Shown piece after piece: positions 1-11,038 of a DNA stretch of 64,000 nt. The translations under genes and the position numbers were made by a program. The notes beneath the pieces were generated by a model, which was given only the letters and a program-made list of their open reading frames with translations, searched no databases and was not told the origin of the DNA. The DNA is from Porites lobata (Eukaryota > Cnidaria > Anthozoa > Scleractinia > Poritidae). Where the stretch lies: the NCBI GenBank assembly GCA_942486035.1, contig CALNXK010000033.1, forward strand, positions 2,529,501 through 2,593,500, given 5' to 3'. Every line of letters starts with the position of its first letter. Position 1 is the first letter of the stretch.

Positions 1-647
1 ATACAAACCTCAGTGACTGCATATACTACTATTACTATCTTCATTTTATCCCAGAATCATAGAATTAAAGCCACCTCAACCCCCCTTCACAAGAGGAGTG
101 GCTTTCCTCTGCTAAAAAATGCCCATGATGTCCCACAAAGGTAAGAGAAAGAGGGGATGTGATAGAAAGAAAAATGTTCGTCATGCAGCTATAACTGTGA
201 ATGCATGATGTTCAACCAATGAGGACGCTTGGGGAAGTGATGTATTTCAGGAATTACAAAATAATGTCCGTCTGGCTGGCTGTCTGTCTAGGCACGTCGG
301 TCACAGTTCGTAAAATATTTTGCATAAAACAAGTAATGACCCCTCTTGACAACACAGTATCACGCAAATCTTTATCATATGGAGCAAAACCACAATCATT
401 CCTTCCAGAAAACGAAAATTAGATCTAAGAGCGACACTTAACTTGGTGAACAAGACCATGCAAAGCTTAAGTTTAACTGTTCGAGGAAACCATTTCACCA
501 CGCAATTTTGACCGTTAGCAAATTAAAATCCAAAGTGCGCTACAACAAACTGACAATTTGTACAGCTGATAGTTTTGTCACTGATACCAGTTTGTTTTAG
601 GGGCATCCCACAAGAAATGAAATAAATAAAAGATTTCAGAATCTTAC

Positions 648-1312
648 CTTCTCCCCTTGAAGCGAAGGTATAGAATCGCGGAGATGAGCGAAGCTATCTT
701 TAATGTGATCTCGTCGCTTTCTCTCCAGAGCGTTGTGATGTGCTCGCTTATCGGCCTAAAATAAAACCGAATCATGCATCCATGAAAGTGCAAAACTAAC
801 CGACAGGAAAATCTACCTAGCAGATAGAATAGGGCATTCGCTCCTCATAAAATATTCAAATCCTGAGAACCAAATTTTGTCAATTTGGGCAAAGTTCCAT
901 AATAGCGTGACGGCGATGGACGAGGGAAAATCCCTTGAAATCTGGAATATTTTACAGATTTTGAAAGTAAAAATTTCTTTGTTATGAATCTCAACAGTCA
1001 AAAAAATCACCTAGAAACGGATCTAAGAAAAATTGAGCCCCTCAAAACATCGACACGTGTTTCCCTACTAAAGCCATGTGGACGTAGTTTGCACGCAATT
1101 TGACACCAAAACATAGGGTATACCTGCGACATATACTGCGGTTCTTCGCCATTTTCAGCTGCCTCCTACAAAATAATCAGACAGTTTTTAAACGGAACGA
1201 TGCTTAAACAACTTGCAAAGTCATAAAAATACAATACTCAATTTACCTCGTCACTTTCAATGTCGATTTCCTTCTCCTCGTCGCTCATATTTTCTTTCTT
1301 GCCTTTCGCCAT
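648..1312 (-). CDS. MAX: MAX, MYC-associated factor X (bHLH-zip), 5' three exons, partial
   Basis: Three minus-strand exons join in frame: 1247-1312, 1124-1165 and 648-755 (22, 14 and 36 codons, all phase 0, GT-AG). The start ATG is at 1312. The first exons encode an acidic N-terminus (MSDEEKEIDIESDE) like vertebrate MAX. The third encodes basic region plus helix 1, ADKRAHHNALERKRRDHIKD then SF.HLRDSIPSLQGEK, almost identical to vertebrate MAX, including the H-E-R residues that read CACGTG. Helix 2 and the leucine zipper are not found between 1 and 640, so the remaining exons lie beyond the left edge. Known role: obligate nuclear dimer partner of MYC, MXD and MNT at E-boxes. Divergent from FUT8, 1.7 kb apart. 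Identity is very secure; the exon limits are inferred from splice sites. Confidence 0.95.
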
Positions 1313-1342
1313 CGAAATAGAAGCCGACCCTCGTGATTCGAG

Positions 1343-1348
1343 CACGTG
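1343..1348. promoter_or_regulatory. E-box CACGTG just upstream of MAX start codon
   Basis: A perfect CACGTG palindrome lies 31 bases upstream of the MAX ATG, within the likely 5' leader or core promoter. CACGTG is the consensus site of MAX dimers, so autoregulation is possible. A second CACGTG is at about 1053 in MAX intron 2. A six-base match alone is weak evidence. Confidence 0.3.
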
Positions 1349-1974
1349 TCACCTCCAAATGACGCGGATTCTTCTCGGTAACGACGACCAATCACGATAG
1401 AGATTCGTTTGAAATTAATGACAGCCGAAAATGATAAATGCTTCCGAATAGAGGCAGAGATGCCTTAGTCACGATTTTGAACTAAAGAACGTGCTTTCCT
1501 AGCTAACTTATTTGTTGACTTTCAGATTTTTTTTATTTTTTCTGTATACACTGACTTATGATGAATCTGAGCGTTCTTGAAACAGTGCTAAAAATAGTGT
1601 CAACTGAGTTGTGTCTGTTAGAGAAGATAAAATCGGATAAACAGTTCTGTTTAATAATATAAAACAAACAAGACAACGATTTCTTAAATTTTCTTCTTCT
1701 TTAATATTTTAACAGTCGTTTTTTCGTTAGTGTCCTTCGGTCGATCGGATGATCCATGTTACAGACGCTCCTTCTTTGTGTGCAAAGGGGACGGTGTTCA
1801 GCGTCTGGAAAAACGAGATCCTTTTCCGCAAAAAAATAATTCATTCGACACTTTTTTCATCGGTTTCCTTGCCTGCGTGCAGACGTCTCCTATTTCCTTT
1901 GTTGCACGCGTGCACGCAGGCAATCGGTTTCCCGAATCCCGTTTTTTGTTTCCAAAATACTCAAGTTTAAATAG

Positions 1975-2106
1975 CAGTGGCGGATTCAGGAGGGGAGGGG
2001 ACCGCCCCCCCCCACCTTATTTTGGGACCAAACTGAGGCCCGAAGGGCCGAAACATTTTTTTAGGAGACCGGGCCCCTCCTTATCTCTAGGTTTGGATCC
2101 GGCACT
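1975..2106. mobile_element. hAT-like short element (CAGTGGCGGAT... ends)
   Basis: Begins CAGTGGCGGATTCAGGAGG and ends GGATCCGGCACTG, giving inverted ends of the CAGTGGCGGATCC type used by many hAT non-autonomous elements. The interior has runs of C and the phrase TTATTTTGGGACCAAACTGAG, shared with copies at 5530 and 7382. No clean 8-base duplication was found. Confidence 0.55.
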
Positions 2107-3009
2107 GAAAAGACCAGTGCTGCAGAAGCTAATAACAGTGTAAGACGTTGATTGGCCCTTTCGATTAATATTTTGAATATCTGTTTGAATTAAAGCTTTT
2201 CCGCCTCAGTATGATGAAGTGGAGGGAAAAAATCGGAAGAAACTAAGATGGACGAAGAGAGATTTCCTGAATTCCTGACACTGACAGGCGAAAAAAATCC
2301 CCCATTCAACGCCCAAATTTGTTTTTCAGAATACCGCTTCCCGGGTAGAAGTCAAATCCCGTTTCCCGTCAAGATATTTGGGTTTTCCCGAATCCCGCAC
2401 CGTATTTTAGTCAAATTCTAGCATGTTCCAGGCTTTCAGATGGTAGGTGGGGAGCGAGTTAAAAATCGTGTTTATAAACGCATGGACAGACTAGTCAAAT
2501 CCCGGATTCCGAAAATACACTTGGCTTCCAGACACCGGGTGTTTATTTGGAACGAATACTCTGCCTGATTTTATGTCCGTTTTTATCCATCTTTTTTGAC
2601 GGATTTTGAAGACGGATTAATCCGTTTGTAAAGTCAAAACGGTCGAATGTAGTGAGACTTTAATCCACCCCCTCCCTCTCGTTTAATCAACCGTCAGATT
2701 CCGAAGTTTTCCGAAGATGATTCGTGTTTGTGGAGCCCAGGTCGCTTTGCTTCACCGTTGATCCAGAGTTGCCTGGAAGAATCACATGGACATGTCGAGA
2801 GGGAAAAATCGAGACAATGGATTCTTAGCGGATAGGTGACTGGTTATTCACCGGAATATTCCTAAACATTCTTTACTTTTACAGTCTTCAAGTTCAGATC
2901 TCGTTAACAAAAGGTTTACCTTAATTTCCACACCTTCGAACAAGAGTACGATTCATAGATTCATAAAAGCGCATTGTCAGGATTCCGGATCGATTAACCG
3001 GCAAGATAA

Positions 3010-6000
3010 ATGACACGAGCAACTTGGAAATATATCTTTATTCTCGTGACAATATGGCTGCTTATTGTAGGTTACATGGGCTGGCAGCTCTTGTCCGTAG
3101 TAGAGGACTCAAATCGAAACGTGGCAGTGGTGTTACAGAAAGAAAGACAGTTAGACTTAATGAAGAGCCAAAACGAGGCTCTAAGAAAGAAATTAGCCGA
3201 GGTTGAAGGCCTCAAGGATAAACTGGAGGTCGAAATTGCGGAGATTAAAAAGAAGAATGTGGAATTGGAGCGTAAACTGAAGTCTGTTAGTGTCTCATCA
3301 TCATCAGCCGCCGTGAAACGCGACGAAGGGTCGAAGGAGAGTCCGGCGATCTCTAATGAATTTAGGCCACCTAGCAGGGAATTTTTAATCACAAGGAGAA
3401 GGGCAGAGAAAACATTGAAAGAATTATGGTATTTTGTAAGTTCAGAAATAACCAAGGTAAACAAGATCGCTAGCGATAAAGTGCAATCGAAACTTCGCCA
3501 AATTATGGGAACGGTGGAAGACATGCACCACTTGCTATCACACAACTTTGAAAACTTGAAGACGATGGATGGCCAACAAGATTGGGCTGAAAAAGAACAT
3601 AAGTTCCTTAGCGATCTTGTTCAAAGAAGGCTTCGTTACTTGCAGCACCCAAAAGATTGCAATACGGCAAAGAAGCTCGTATGTCAGCTAAACAAAGGCT
3701 GTGGCTACGGTTGCCAGGTACATCATCTAATGTACTGCTTCATTGTTGCTTATGGCCTTGAAAGAACTCTGATAGTTGACTCTAGTGGCTGGAGATATTC
3801 ATCCAATGGTTGGACAGGCATTTTTAAGCCAGTTAGTGAAACCTGTATAAGCCATCAGGGGCATGTAGCCGGATGGAGTGGGGATGCCTCTAAAAATGAA
3901 CAGAATGTTTTATTGCCAATTGTAGATAGCCTTTTCCCGAGACCTAAGTATATGCCTTTAGCCGTTCCAAAAGACTTAGCAAGCCGAATAGAACAAATTC
4001 ATGGGCATCCATTTGTGTGGTGGATTGGGCAGTTTGCTAAATATTTATTTCGTTATGCACCTCAAGTTCAAGAAGAAATTGACAAGAAAAGATCCTTGCT
4101 TGGTTTCAAGAAACCCATTGTTGGGTAAGATAGTTATTTAAACCTTTTAGTTATTTAGAATGAAAAACTTATATATCTGTGGATCAAATTCACTGTAAAA
4201 ATTCCTTTTATATTTAAGTTGCTTAAATGCAAATGCATTCATTATTTTCAGTAAAACAAACACTCTGTTTATAGAGCTGTTAGAGTCCAGAATTGAAAAT
4301 TCTGAAAGTTATTATCCATTAAGAATTATCAAAAAGCTTCCCCGTGTTAGTTTTTACTTATAGATTTTTAATCAATGAAAGTAAATTAATTTTTATTAAT
4401 TTATGAGGAATATCTCAAAGGCAATTAAGTTAAAGAATGTTTTTCTCCCATTTTTATGAGTTTTAAAATATGACTGTCACAAAGACATTATTTTTGAAAG
4501 AATTATTGTGTTAAAGAGAGAAAATTTGGTTAACAATGTTAAATGACAGATCTCTAGTAAAAATATAAGTATGTAAACATACCCTTCATCTGTGTCACAA
4601 GATCTTTAAAGGCAAAGACTAGCCTGAATTTCATCCGATTACTTTGAGTCGTTATTACTCCCCAGGGAGTAATAACGAATCAAAGTAATCGGATGAAATT
4701 CAGGCTAGGCAAAGACCTGCACTAACCTAAACTCAATAAAATGGATGATTTGGCATCACATGAATACATTTCGCAAATTACTGAAAATTTTGACTGCTTG
4801 CATATCAGAAATATATTTGAACCCAGAGAACATGGTTAAAGTAGACAGGATTTATTTTTTTGATTTGGGTTGATTCTCAATTTCTGCTATCTCTTAGTCC
4901 TAATTCACAAAATTAATGATAAAAAAATCAACCAAGGTGGAAAAAAAATTTTAACCTGAATGTTGACTCATACAATTTATGTGAGAGAAAAACACAAATG
5001 ATAAAATTTGGTTGAAAGGGAGCATAAAAATGTGAAAATATAGTCAAGGTGGTGGTAAAATAATTTATTGTTTTTCATATTTACATTTTGAGAATGTTCA
5101 TTTTGGTTTCTTTTTTTTTCTTTTTTGCAGGGTTCAAGTGCGGCGAACAGATAAGATAAACACAGAAGCAGCCTTTCACAGTATTGAGGAATACATGTAT
5201 TGGGTTGACTTGTACTACAATAAGTTAGAGAGAGTGCAAACTATTGAACAGAGACGAGTATATCTCGCCACTGATGATTCAAACCTATTGCCTGAAGCAA
5301 AAGAGAAGTATGTTTCTGCGGTATTTATGCCTTAAAAACCTAACTGCATAATTCCCTTGTATGATTATGGGGATGGTTAGCATAGCCAGAAAGAAGAATA
5401 TGAAAAAAGACCACGTGCTAAAAATCAGCTTGTCCATGGAAATGTTATGCTTCTGATGACTCCATACAAATCCTTCTAAAATAGGCCTAGATTGTAAACA
5501 TTATGATCAAAGCCAGTTTTAGGAAAAAACAGTGGTGGATCAAGGGAGGAGGCCCCTCCTTATTTTTAGACCAAACTGGGCCCCCCTTATTTCAGGGTCT
5601 GGATGACCCCCCCCCCTTATCTGAAGGTCCTGGACCTGCCACTGAAAATCTCCCCACCAACTTGCATTAACTGGCTGTGTTCATTCTGAATGTGCCAACC
5701 AATCCCATAATCAATGTGAGTATCAGGGATAACTTTATTTTTTGTTTAAATAGAGCACAAAACCCCATGGGTACAAAAATTTGCTAGTCTATCATTCCAA
5801 GAAAATTTTGTTGTCACATTGCTCGTGCACAGTAGATCACTGCCATATGGACACCCACTCAATATGGACACCTCGTAAACTGATGGAGTTAGACTGTAGA
5901 TACAGTAGTTGTTGACCACCCACCCAGTACATGTGTTAGCCAAAGGTGCACATTTCTTACAAGTGTGTTGTTGCCATTTCAGGTACAAGAACTATGAATT

Positions 6001-7315
6001 TATAAGTGACAATGAGATCTCCAAATCTGCTGGGCTTAACTCACGCTACTCTGACTCATCTCTGCATGGTGTTGTGTTTGACATCCAGATGTTAGCAGAA
6101 TGTGACTTTTTGGTGTGTACATTTTCATCGCAGGTAAGACTTTTAAATTCATTTCAAACCCAGAAGTATATAATATTAAAATTGTTTTTTGTAAAATTTT
6201 AAAGAAAAAAACACCATGTGACATGCTGCCCATGAGGTTTCATTTGAATGGTAACACCATGAGATTTCATACACAGACTGAAAAGTGAGAACCACCTTTT
6301 ACAGGATAATAAACAGTACCATAGGATCTCATCTACTGACTCAAAACTAAGAACATTGTTAGAACCACCTTGTACAGCGTAATAAACAGTACCACAGTAA
6401 AGTACTGCACAGTAGCTTTCATTTGAATGGTTACACCGTAAGATTTTATTCACCGACTCAAAAGTTAGAACCACCTTGTACAGCATAATAAACAGTACCA
6501 CAGGAAAGTAATGCTCAGTAGCTTTCATTCAAATGGTCACAACATAGGATTTCATCCAAAGACTCAAACGTTGGAACCACCTTGTAATAGCTAACTGCAG
6601 AAGGATAGCCTCTTCTCTAACAATAGCAGCCTTAAAAAAAAACAAAAAAAAAAATTTAATACTGCTAATCCTTTACATCTGAAATCCATCCTGGACAAAC
6701 ACCAACAGCTAAAATTCAGGGGGGTAGGAGTAGGGTAAAAACCAAGGCTGTGCTCTAGCAGCACTTGGTGGCTTGTGGCGCCTAACTTTTGCTCCCAGGC
6801 AACTAGAAAATCTTAGTTTTTTCATAGAAAAAATAGCTGGGCACCCTGGATTTCACAGATTCAAGGCACAGGGCCCCCTGCAATTTTTCTTAGAGCACAG
6901 CCTCAGGTTACGTTAACATTGGCACATGAGATTAAAAAAATTTTATATTTTATTTTGTTTCATTCAAACCTCATTTTGTCTTTTTTTTAAATACATTTGC
7001 TAGGTTTGCCGTGTGGCCTATGAAATTATGCAGTCAATGCATCCAGACGCATCTAAGAAATTTCAATCACTTGATGATATTTATTACTTTGGTGGTCAGT
7101 CGGGTCATGATGTGCGAGCCATTTACCCTCATAAGTCACAAAGAAGCTCTGAAATTAATCTCTATGTGGGAGATCGCATAGGAATTGCTGGTAATCACTG
7201 GGATGGCTATTCCAAGGGTGTCAACCGCAAAAGAGGTGGCGATGGCCTCTTTCCGTCTTACAAAGTGGAAGATGTTATGGAGGTGGAGGAATTTCCAACC
7301 TATGCAGGAGCATAG
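3010..7315 (+). CDS. FUT8: FUT8, alpha-(1,6)-fucosyltransferase
   Basis: Exons 3010-4124, 5131-5307, 5983-6133 and 7004-7315 join in frame (1755 bases, 584 aa; human is 575). Type II Golgi enzyme that transfers fucose from GDP-fucose to the innermost GlcNAc of N-glycans. A short cytosolic tail and one membrane span (about residues 8-26) are followed by a coiled-coil stem to about residue 95. The GT23 catalytic region carries KKLVCQLNKGCGYGCQ, WRYSSNGW, and VRRTDK (376-380), whose arginines bind the donor, then YLATDD and FLVCTFSSQVCRVAYEIMQ. A C-terminal SH3 fold includes GNHWDGYSKGVNR. Exon 1 is unusually long (1.1 kb) and holds the N-terminal two thirds. Introns contain a foldback element, a hAT-like relic and a tandem repeat. 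The start is the first ATG and gives the expected membrane anchor. No lesion seen. Confidence 0.96.
4620..4707. mobile_element. Foldback element with 9-base target duplication (Mutator-like)
   Basis: An 88-base near-perfect palindrome, TAGCCTGAATTTCATCCG ... CGGATGAAATTCAGGCTA, sits in FUT8 intron 1. It is flanked on both sides by GGCAAAGAC (4611-4619 and 4708-4716). A 9-base duplication is typical of Mutator-like transposition, so this is a non-autonomous MULE-type foldback. Confidence 0.8.
5530..5644. mobile_element. hAT-like short element
   Basis: Starts CAGTGGTGGATCAAGG and ends GGACCTGCCACTG. Shares the interior phrase TTTTTAGACCAAACTG and the C-runs with the 7382 copy. Lies in FUT8 intron 2. 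Confidence 0.55.
6225..6590. repeat. Tandem repeat, unit roughly 110 bases, in FUT8 intron 3
   Basis: Repeats of a unit reading (CATTTGAATGGT.ACACCAT.AGATTTCAT)...(GACTCAAAAGTTAGAACCACC)(TTGTACAG.ATAATAAACAGTACCA) occur three to four times with divergence. The core CATTTGAATGGTCACA.CATAGGATTT also occurs once at about 62188-62240, so the unit derives from a dispersed element. Confidence 0.7.
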
Positions 7316-7381
7316 GCAAATCTTTACTGTTGTAGTTTTTTGTAGTTATTTTTTGTATTTTATTTTTTTGAATGTTTTATC

Positions 7382-7542
7382 CAGCAGTGGATCCAGGGGA
7401 CAACCCCACCCCCCCCTTATTTTTAGACCAAACTGAGTCCTGAAGGGCCCAAAAAATTTTTTTGACACTGCCTCCCCCCTCCCTTATCTCAGGGTCTGGA
7501 TGACCCCCCCCCCACTTAACTGAGGGTATGGACCCACCACTG
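7382..7542. mobile_element. hAT-like short element
   Basis: Begins CAGCAGTGGATCCAGGGG and ends GGACCCACCACTG. Contains ACCAAACTGAGTCCTGAAGG, matching the 1975 copy (ACCAAACTGAGGCCCGAAGG). Confidence 0.6.
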
Positions 7543-8329
7543 TTATCCTTGTAAAAATGGGTTTATTGTCTTTCTGCACTTAAAAATTAATGAAGACTAG
7601 CACCCACATTTTCAAGAGTATTTTGAAGAAGATATGTATTTTACAGCCCCCAAAGGAGTCCATATCGATCCTTCAGCATTCAAATGTACTTGGAGTAGGT
7701 AGTTCAAGTCAATATTTTTAGCTTTGCCAAGTACTCGCTACGAAATTTAACTTCCAAAGCGAATAAACATTAAGAACTTCCAGGTAACTTCTTACGATTA
7801 TAAAAAACAAAAGTTCGGTAACACAAGGAGTAGACACACTGAATTCTGCAAAGCTGATCGTAATACGTGAAATTTAACTTTGCAAGACATCAACACGACA
7901 CCGAAAGAACCAAAAACAGAGCGGGGTCGTAGCCGCAGACAGCCGTATACTAACACAAGGGTTGCTTTCATTGCTAACGGAGGAGCATTTATCCTAATAG
8001 ACGAAGAAAAAACTGGGTAAATTGGGCTCATCTCCGGTGTGATATAATTTATTACTCACAGCTGGTGTAAAACAAAGAAAACAAAACATCCTTAACAATG
8101 AACCTAACCCTGACAATAGTCCATAAAACCAAGAAGACGAATAAATTACATTACACCAAGAATGGCTCGTAAACTGGCACGAACCTAAATTAGGGAGCTT
8201 GAGCAACAAAGACGGAAATGAAAACGTCGCTAAAAAGTGAATTTGCGGCCGTTCAAACTTTATCGCGTCATTTAGACTCCTTCAGTGTATCACTTTGTCT
8301 CATGGCGAGTTGAAGTCTTGGTTTGCAAC

Positions 8330-8469
8330 CACGTGACAAGGCGGCCATGGTGGGGGTCAATACAATAGAATTTTTTCTGGAAGAATTTACTTGAAAATAG
8401 AGTTTAGTTCCCAGAGGAGAGAAATGCTTTTGTTCCTGACCACCAACATGGCCGCCTTGACGTCACGTG
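8330..8469. mobile_element. Terminal-inverted-repeat element (CACGTGAC ends)
   Basis: Left end CACGTGACAAGGCGGCCATG and right end CATGGCCGCCTTGACGTCACGTG are inverted copies with a small indel. The interior is unique AT-rich sequence. Probably a small DNA transposon relic. Confidence 0.6.
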
Positions 8470-8544
8470 CAAATGAGCAATTCTTAAGGACTTTATTCGT
8501 GTCCAAAAAGAGAAAGGAAAATTCGTTGTCGTATGTTCATGTCC

Positions 8545-8965
8545 TCTAACTGTTTTTTGACGTCGGTGGTTGTCGTGGCTGTCGTAGTTGCTTATAGGGA
8601 GTTTTCGCATCGACGACGGCAACTGCAGCGAAAACGTCATTTTTAAAATGAATTCCCGCTTTTTCAATCTTTGTCGCGTTTATTCCAATTTGCTGAAAAT
8701 GGCAAGTGTAGGCGAATTTCCCTGGAGTTGATTTCTTGAGGACCGCACTGAAGTCTAGAGAGAGAAAAAGAGATTCGTCGTCGCTTGTTTGCGTCCTCCA
8801 TAAAACTTGCAATTAGGCTTTTTCACGTCGTAGTCGTGCGAGGACGGTAAAGAAATGTACAAAAAAGTGTGACGCACGTGCAAAGTTGTTGTTTTGCGTA
8901 ATAAACCTATTGCTTTTTTGACGTCCTCTTTGCCGTCGCCGTCGTCGTTGCTAAAGGTCCCTTAT
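8545..8965. repeat. GACGACGGC-rich dispersed repeat
   Basis: Contains several diverged blocks around (TGCCGTCGCCGTCGTCGTTGC), GCATCGACGACGGCAACTGC and TTCGTCGTCGCTTG in both orientations, ending GTTGCTAAAGGTCCCTTA. It has the structure of a decayed inverted-repeat element. No coding content. Confidence 0.5.
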
Positions 8966-8967
8966 GT

Positions 8968-9669
8968 TTAAGCCCCCGTGAAACAACTCCCAGCATTGTT
9001 GGATGTTACATGTTGCGTCCGTTGCGTGTTGTTGCGCAAATTTTGAAACCGGTCAAACTTTTAGCTACGTGCAAACGGACGCAACAACTCTCAACGGCCC
9101 GACAATGTTGGGAGTTGTTGCGTCACTGTTGACAGTGGTGTGCAAACGGACGCAACAACTCCCAGCAACGGTTGAACCTGGAGTGCATCGTGGGAAGGAT
9201 ATAACCCATAAGACTTCCTAAACTTCAAGGAGACCATGTGAAATGCGCGTGCGTGGCTAGCCTGCGTAGCTGGCGATATTGTGTAGTAGTCGAGTGAGAT
9301 TTGGCGGCGGAGCCGTCACCAGCGGCGAAGCCTCGAGAAATACGGTATTTCAACCGCGTCGTCCCTACTCCCTTTTTTTGGAACACGGCTTCTCCGCCAA
9401 GACTTTAATCTCGCACCCACACAATACCGCCAGCTACGCAGGCTAACGTGGCCCCGGCCAACAATGCTGGAGGAGCTGTGAAAACGGATCCAACAATTGT
9501 TGCGCTACGCTTCGGTGATCACGGAACAAAAGAAATGTTGGGAGTCGTTTGCTCAAAAGTGTGACCAGTTTCAAACTTTGCGCAACAAGTCCCAACAACA
9601 TGCAACAGGGTGTGCAAATGGACGCAGCATCTAACATCCGACAATGTTGCGTCCGTTTGCAAGGGCCTT
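8968..9669. mobile_element. Large inverted-repeat element with a second element nested inside
   Basis: The left part (CAACTCCCAGCATTGTTGG, TGTTGCGCAAATTTTGAAACC) is mirrored on the right (GTTTCAAACTTTGCGCAACA, CCGACAATGTTGCGTCCG). Several internal copies of GCAAACGGACGCAACAACTC also occur. A different element (9258-9445) interrupts it, so this one is older. Confidence 0.65.
9258..9445. mobile_element. TAGCCTGCG-ended inverted-repeat element, nested
   Basis: Ends TAGCCTGCGTAGCTGGCG and CGCCAGCTACGCAGGCTA are exact inverted copies (18 bases). Further symmetry inside pairs GATATTGTGTAGT and TTGGCGGCGGAGC with the right half. Belongs to the foldback class found elsewhere in the window. Flanks share CGTGG, but a clear 9-base duplication was not found. 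Confidence 0.7.
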
Positions 9670-10917
9670 AAATTTACCTCAGAAATTTATTTGCGTTCCA
9701 GTCTATTTGTTTATATCTGAAATGACAACCCCCATACCCTCAAAAGTCAAAAGATCGTCCCCATCGCAGGAGAGGGGACAAGCAACGCCTTCTTAGTTAT
9801 GAGGCAACCATTTTGTCTTTTTTCAAAATACGCGGTGCTCAGAACTTGATTGCCACAGGCAGCCCAATAATAATAATGGTGCAATTGCGCACGCGCCGAT
9901 GATGATTTTCCAAAGCAATTCCCATTCCTCTCGATACGAATACAGTTTGTAAATACTTTACTCTTTCTTGGCTTTGTTTCTACTCTTCTCACAACACAGT
10001 CGACATATGAGTCTGCATGTCAACCTTACCATCTTGACAACCAATGTAACTATGGCAACAAGAAAAGCTATGACGTCAAGTAGGTAATACTGATACCAAG
10101 GGATGTTAAACACTTGAGCTCTGAGATGGCGGGCTCCACCATGTCTGATCACATACTCTATCCAATCACAAGTTGTTTCTAATGGGGTCCGTGGCTTGTC
10201 TTGCATCAGCCGAGATATTCGCACGGCTTTAATCTTATATCTGAAACAATAATTTCAGCGGGCTAAGTAAGTTGTTGTTTTCCAGGACGAAACAGCTACC
10301 CTTAGCTGCCAATAAAAATCTACTATCCTATGTCTGCGTCGCGGACATTGATTTGCATACTCCGCTTCAATGGTCTGCTGCTTTTACAGATCAAACCCCT
10401 CTGAGACAACGCGATGTCGAACTTGAATAGTATTTGGGTCGCGTCATTTTTACCAAAGGAATTTCTCGATTCCCTTTGTTTTCTCCAATGCTTCGCGATT
10501 GGCTGTAACAAGTTTTTGCGTCACAGTCAGGAGAGAGACCAACACCAATAATGCTCTTTCTGGCAGCGGCAGTTTTCCCGCGCTTTTCTCATCGCCTTCG
10601 TGAACCTCTATTATGTGAGTGAACGAAAAATAGTTCGCGCCACTTTCTTAACCATATAGCGATACTCACGCTGATATTAATGTGCCGAACACAAGCGCAC
10701 TGGTTCTTGAAACAAAAGATTCTTTTGTTTCACTCGTTACAAAAACAATGTCTGCAAACAGTTATGACTCCTATCGGAAGATAGCATGCGTTTAAACCAT
10801 TTGTATACAGAAGGTTTAAGGCGACACCGGCTAATCGAAAGCAAGTCCAAAATCAGTAGAGCGTAGTCTTGCTCTTTCCTGATTTCGTCGCAGCGGACGC
10901 CCATTTTTAGTTCACGG

Positions 10918-11038
10918 TAACCTGAGATCAGGCCCAATTTTAGCGGTTCTCATACATTCTCTCTAACGGCTACCGTTGCCTTGCCCGCCGGAATGTAATT
11001 TTTAAAGCGAAACGGAAATAGAGCCTGATCTCAGGTTA
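10918..11038. mobile_element. Foldback-type element, TAACCTGAGATCAGGC ends
   Basis: In UGT copy 1 intron 4. Ends TAACCTGAGATCAGGC and GCCTGATCTCAGGTTA are exact inverses. Flanks AGTTCACGG (10909-10917) and AGTTCAATG (11039-11047) agree at 7 of 9 bases, consistent with an eroded 9-base duplication. A related end pair appears at about 21768-21845. Confidence 0.65.

Larger units (their letters stand above)
1313..3009. other. Divergent MAX/FUT8 intergenic region
   Basis: No convincing coding sequence. It must hold the promoters of both flanking genes. It includes a fragment at about 1870-1922 (GCCTGCGTGCAGACGTCTCC) matching one arm of the 15183-15292 foldback, and a hAT-like relic at 1975-2106. 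A 137-codon open frame across 1730-2143 is made largely of these repeats and is not a gene. No TATA box is evident. Confidence 0.6.
7316..9957. other. FUT8 3' flank and repeat-filled intergenic region
   Basis: Convergent interval between FUT8 and the first UGT. An AATAAA at about 7762 is one possible FUT8 polyadenylation signal. The rest is mainly repeats, listed separately. Nothing with coding character was found between 7550 and 8330. Confidence 0.6.

Noticed and set aside
1730..2143. 137-codon plus-strand open frame
   Set aside because: Composed of a foldback fragment and a hAT-like element; no domain and no splice context.
3072..3545. 157-codon minus-strand frame opposite FUT8 exon 1
   Set aside because: Antisense shadow of the coiled-coil coding region.
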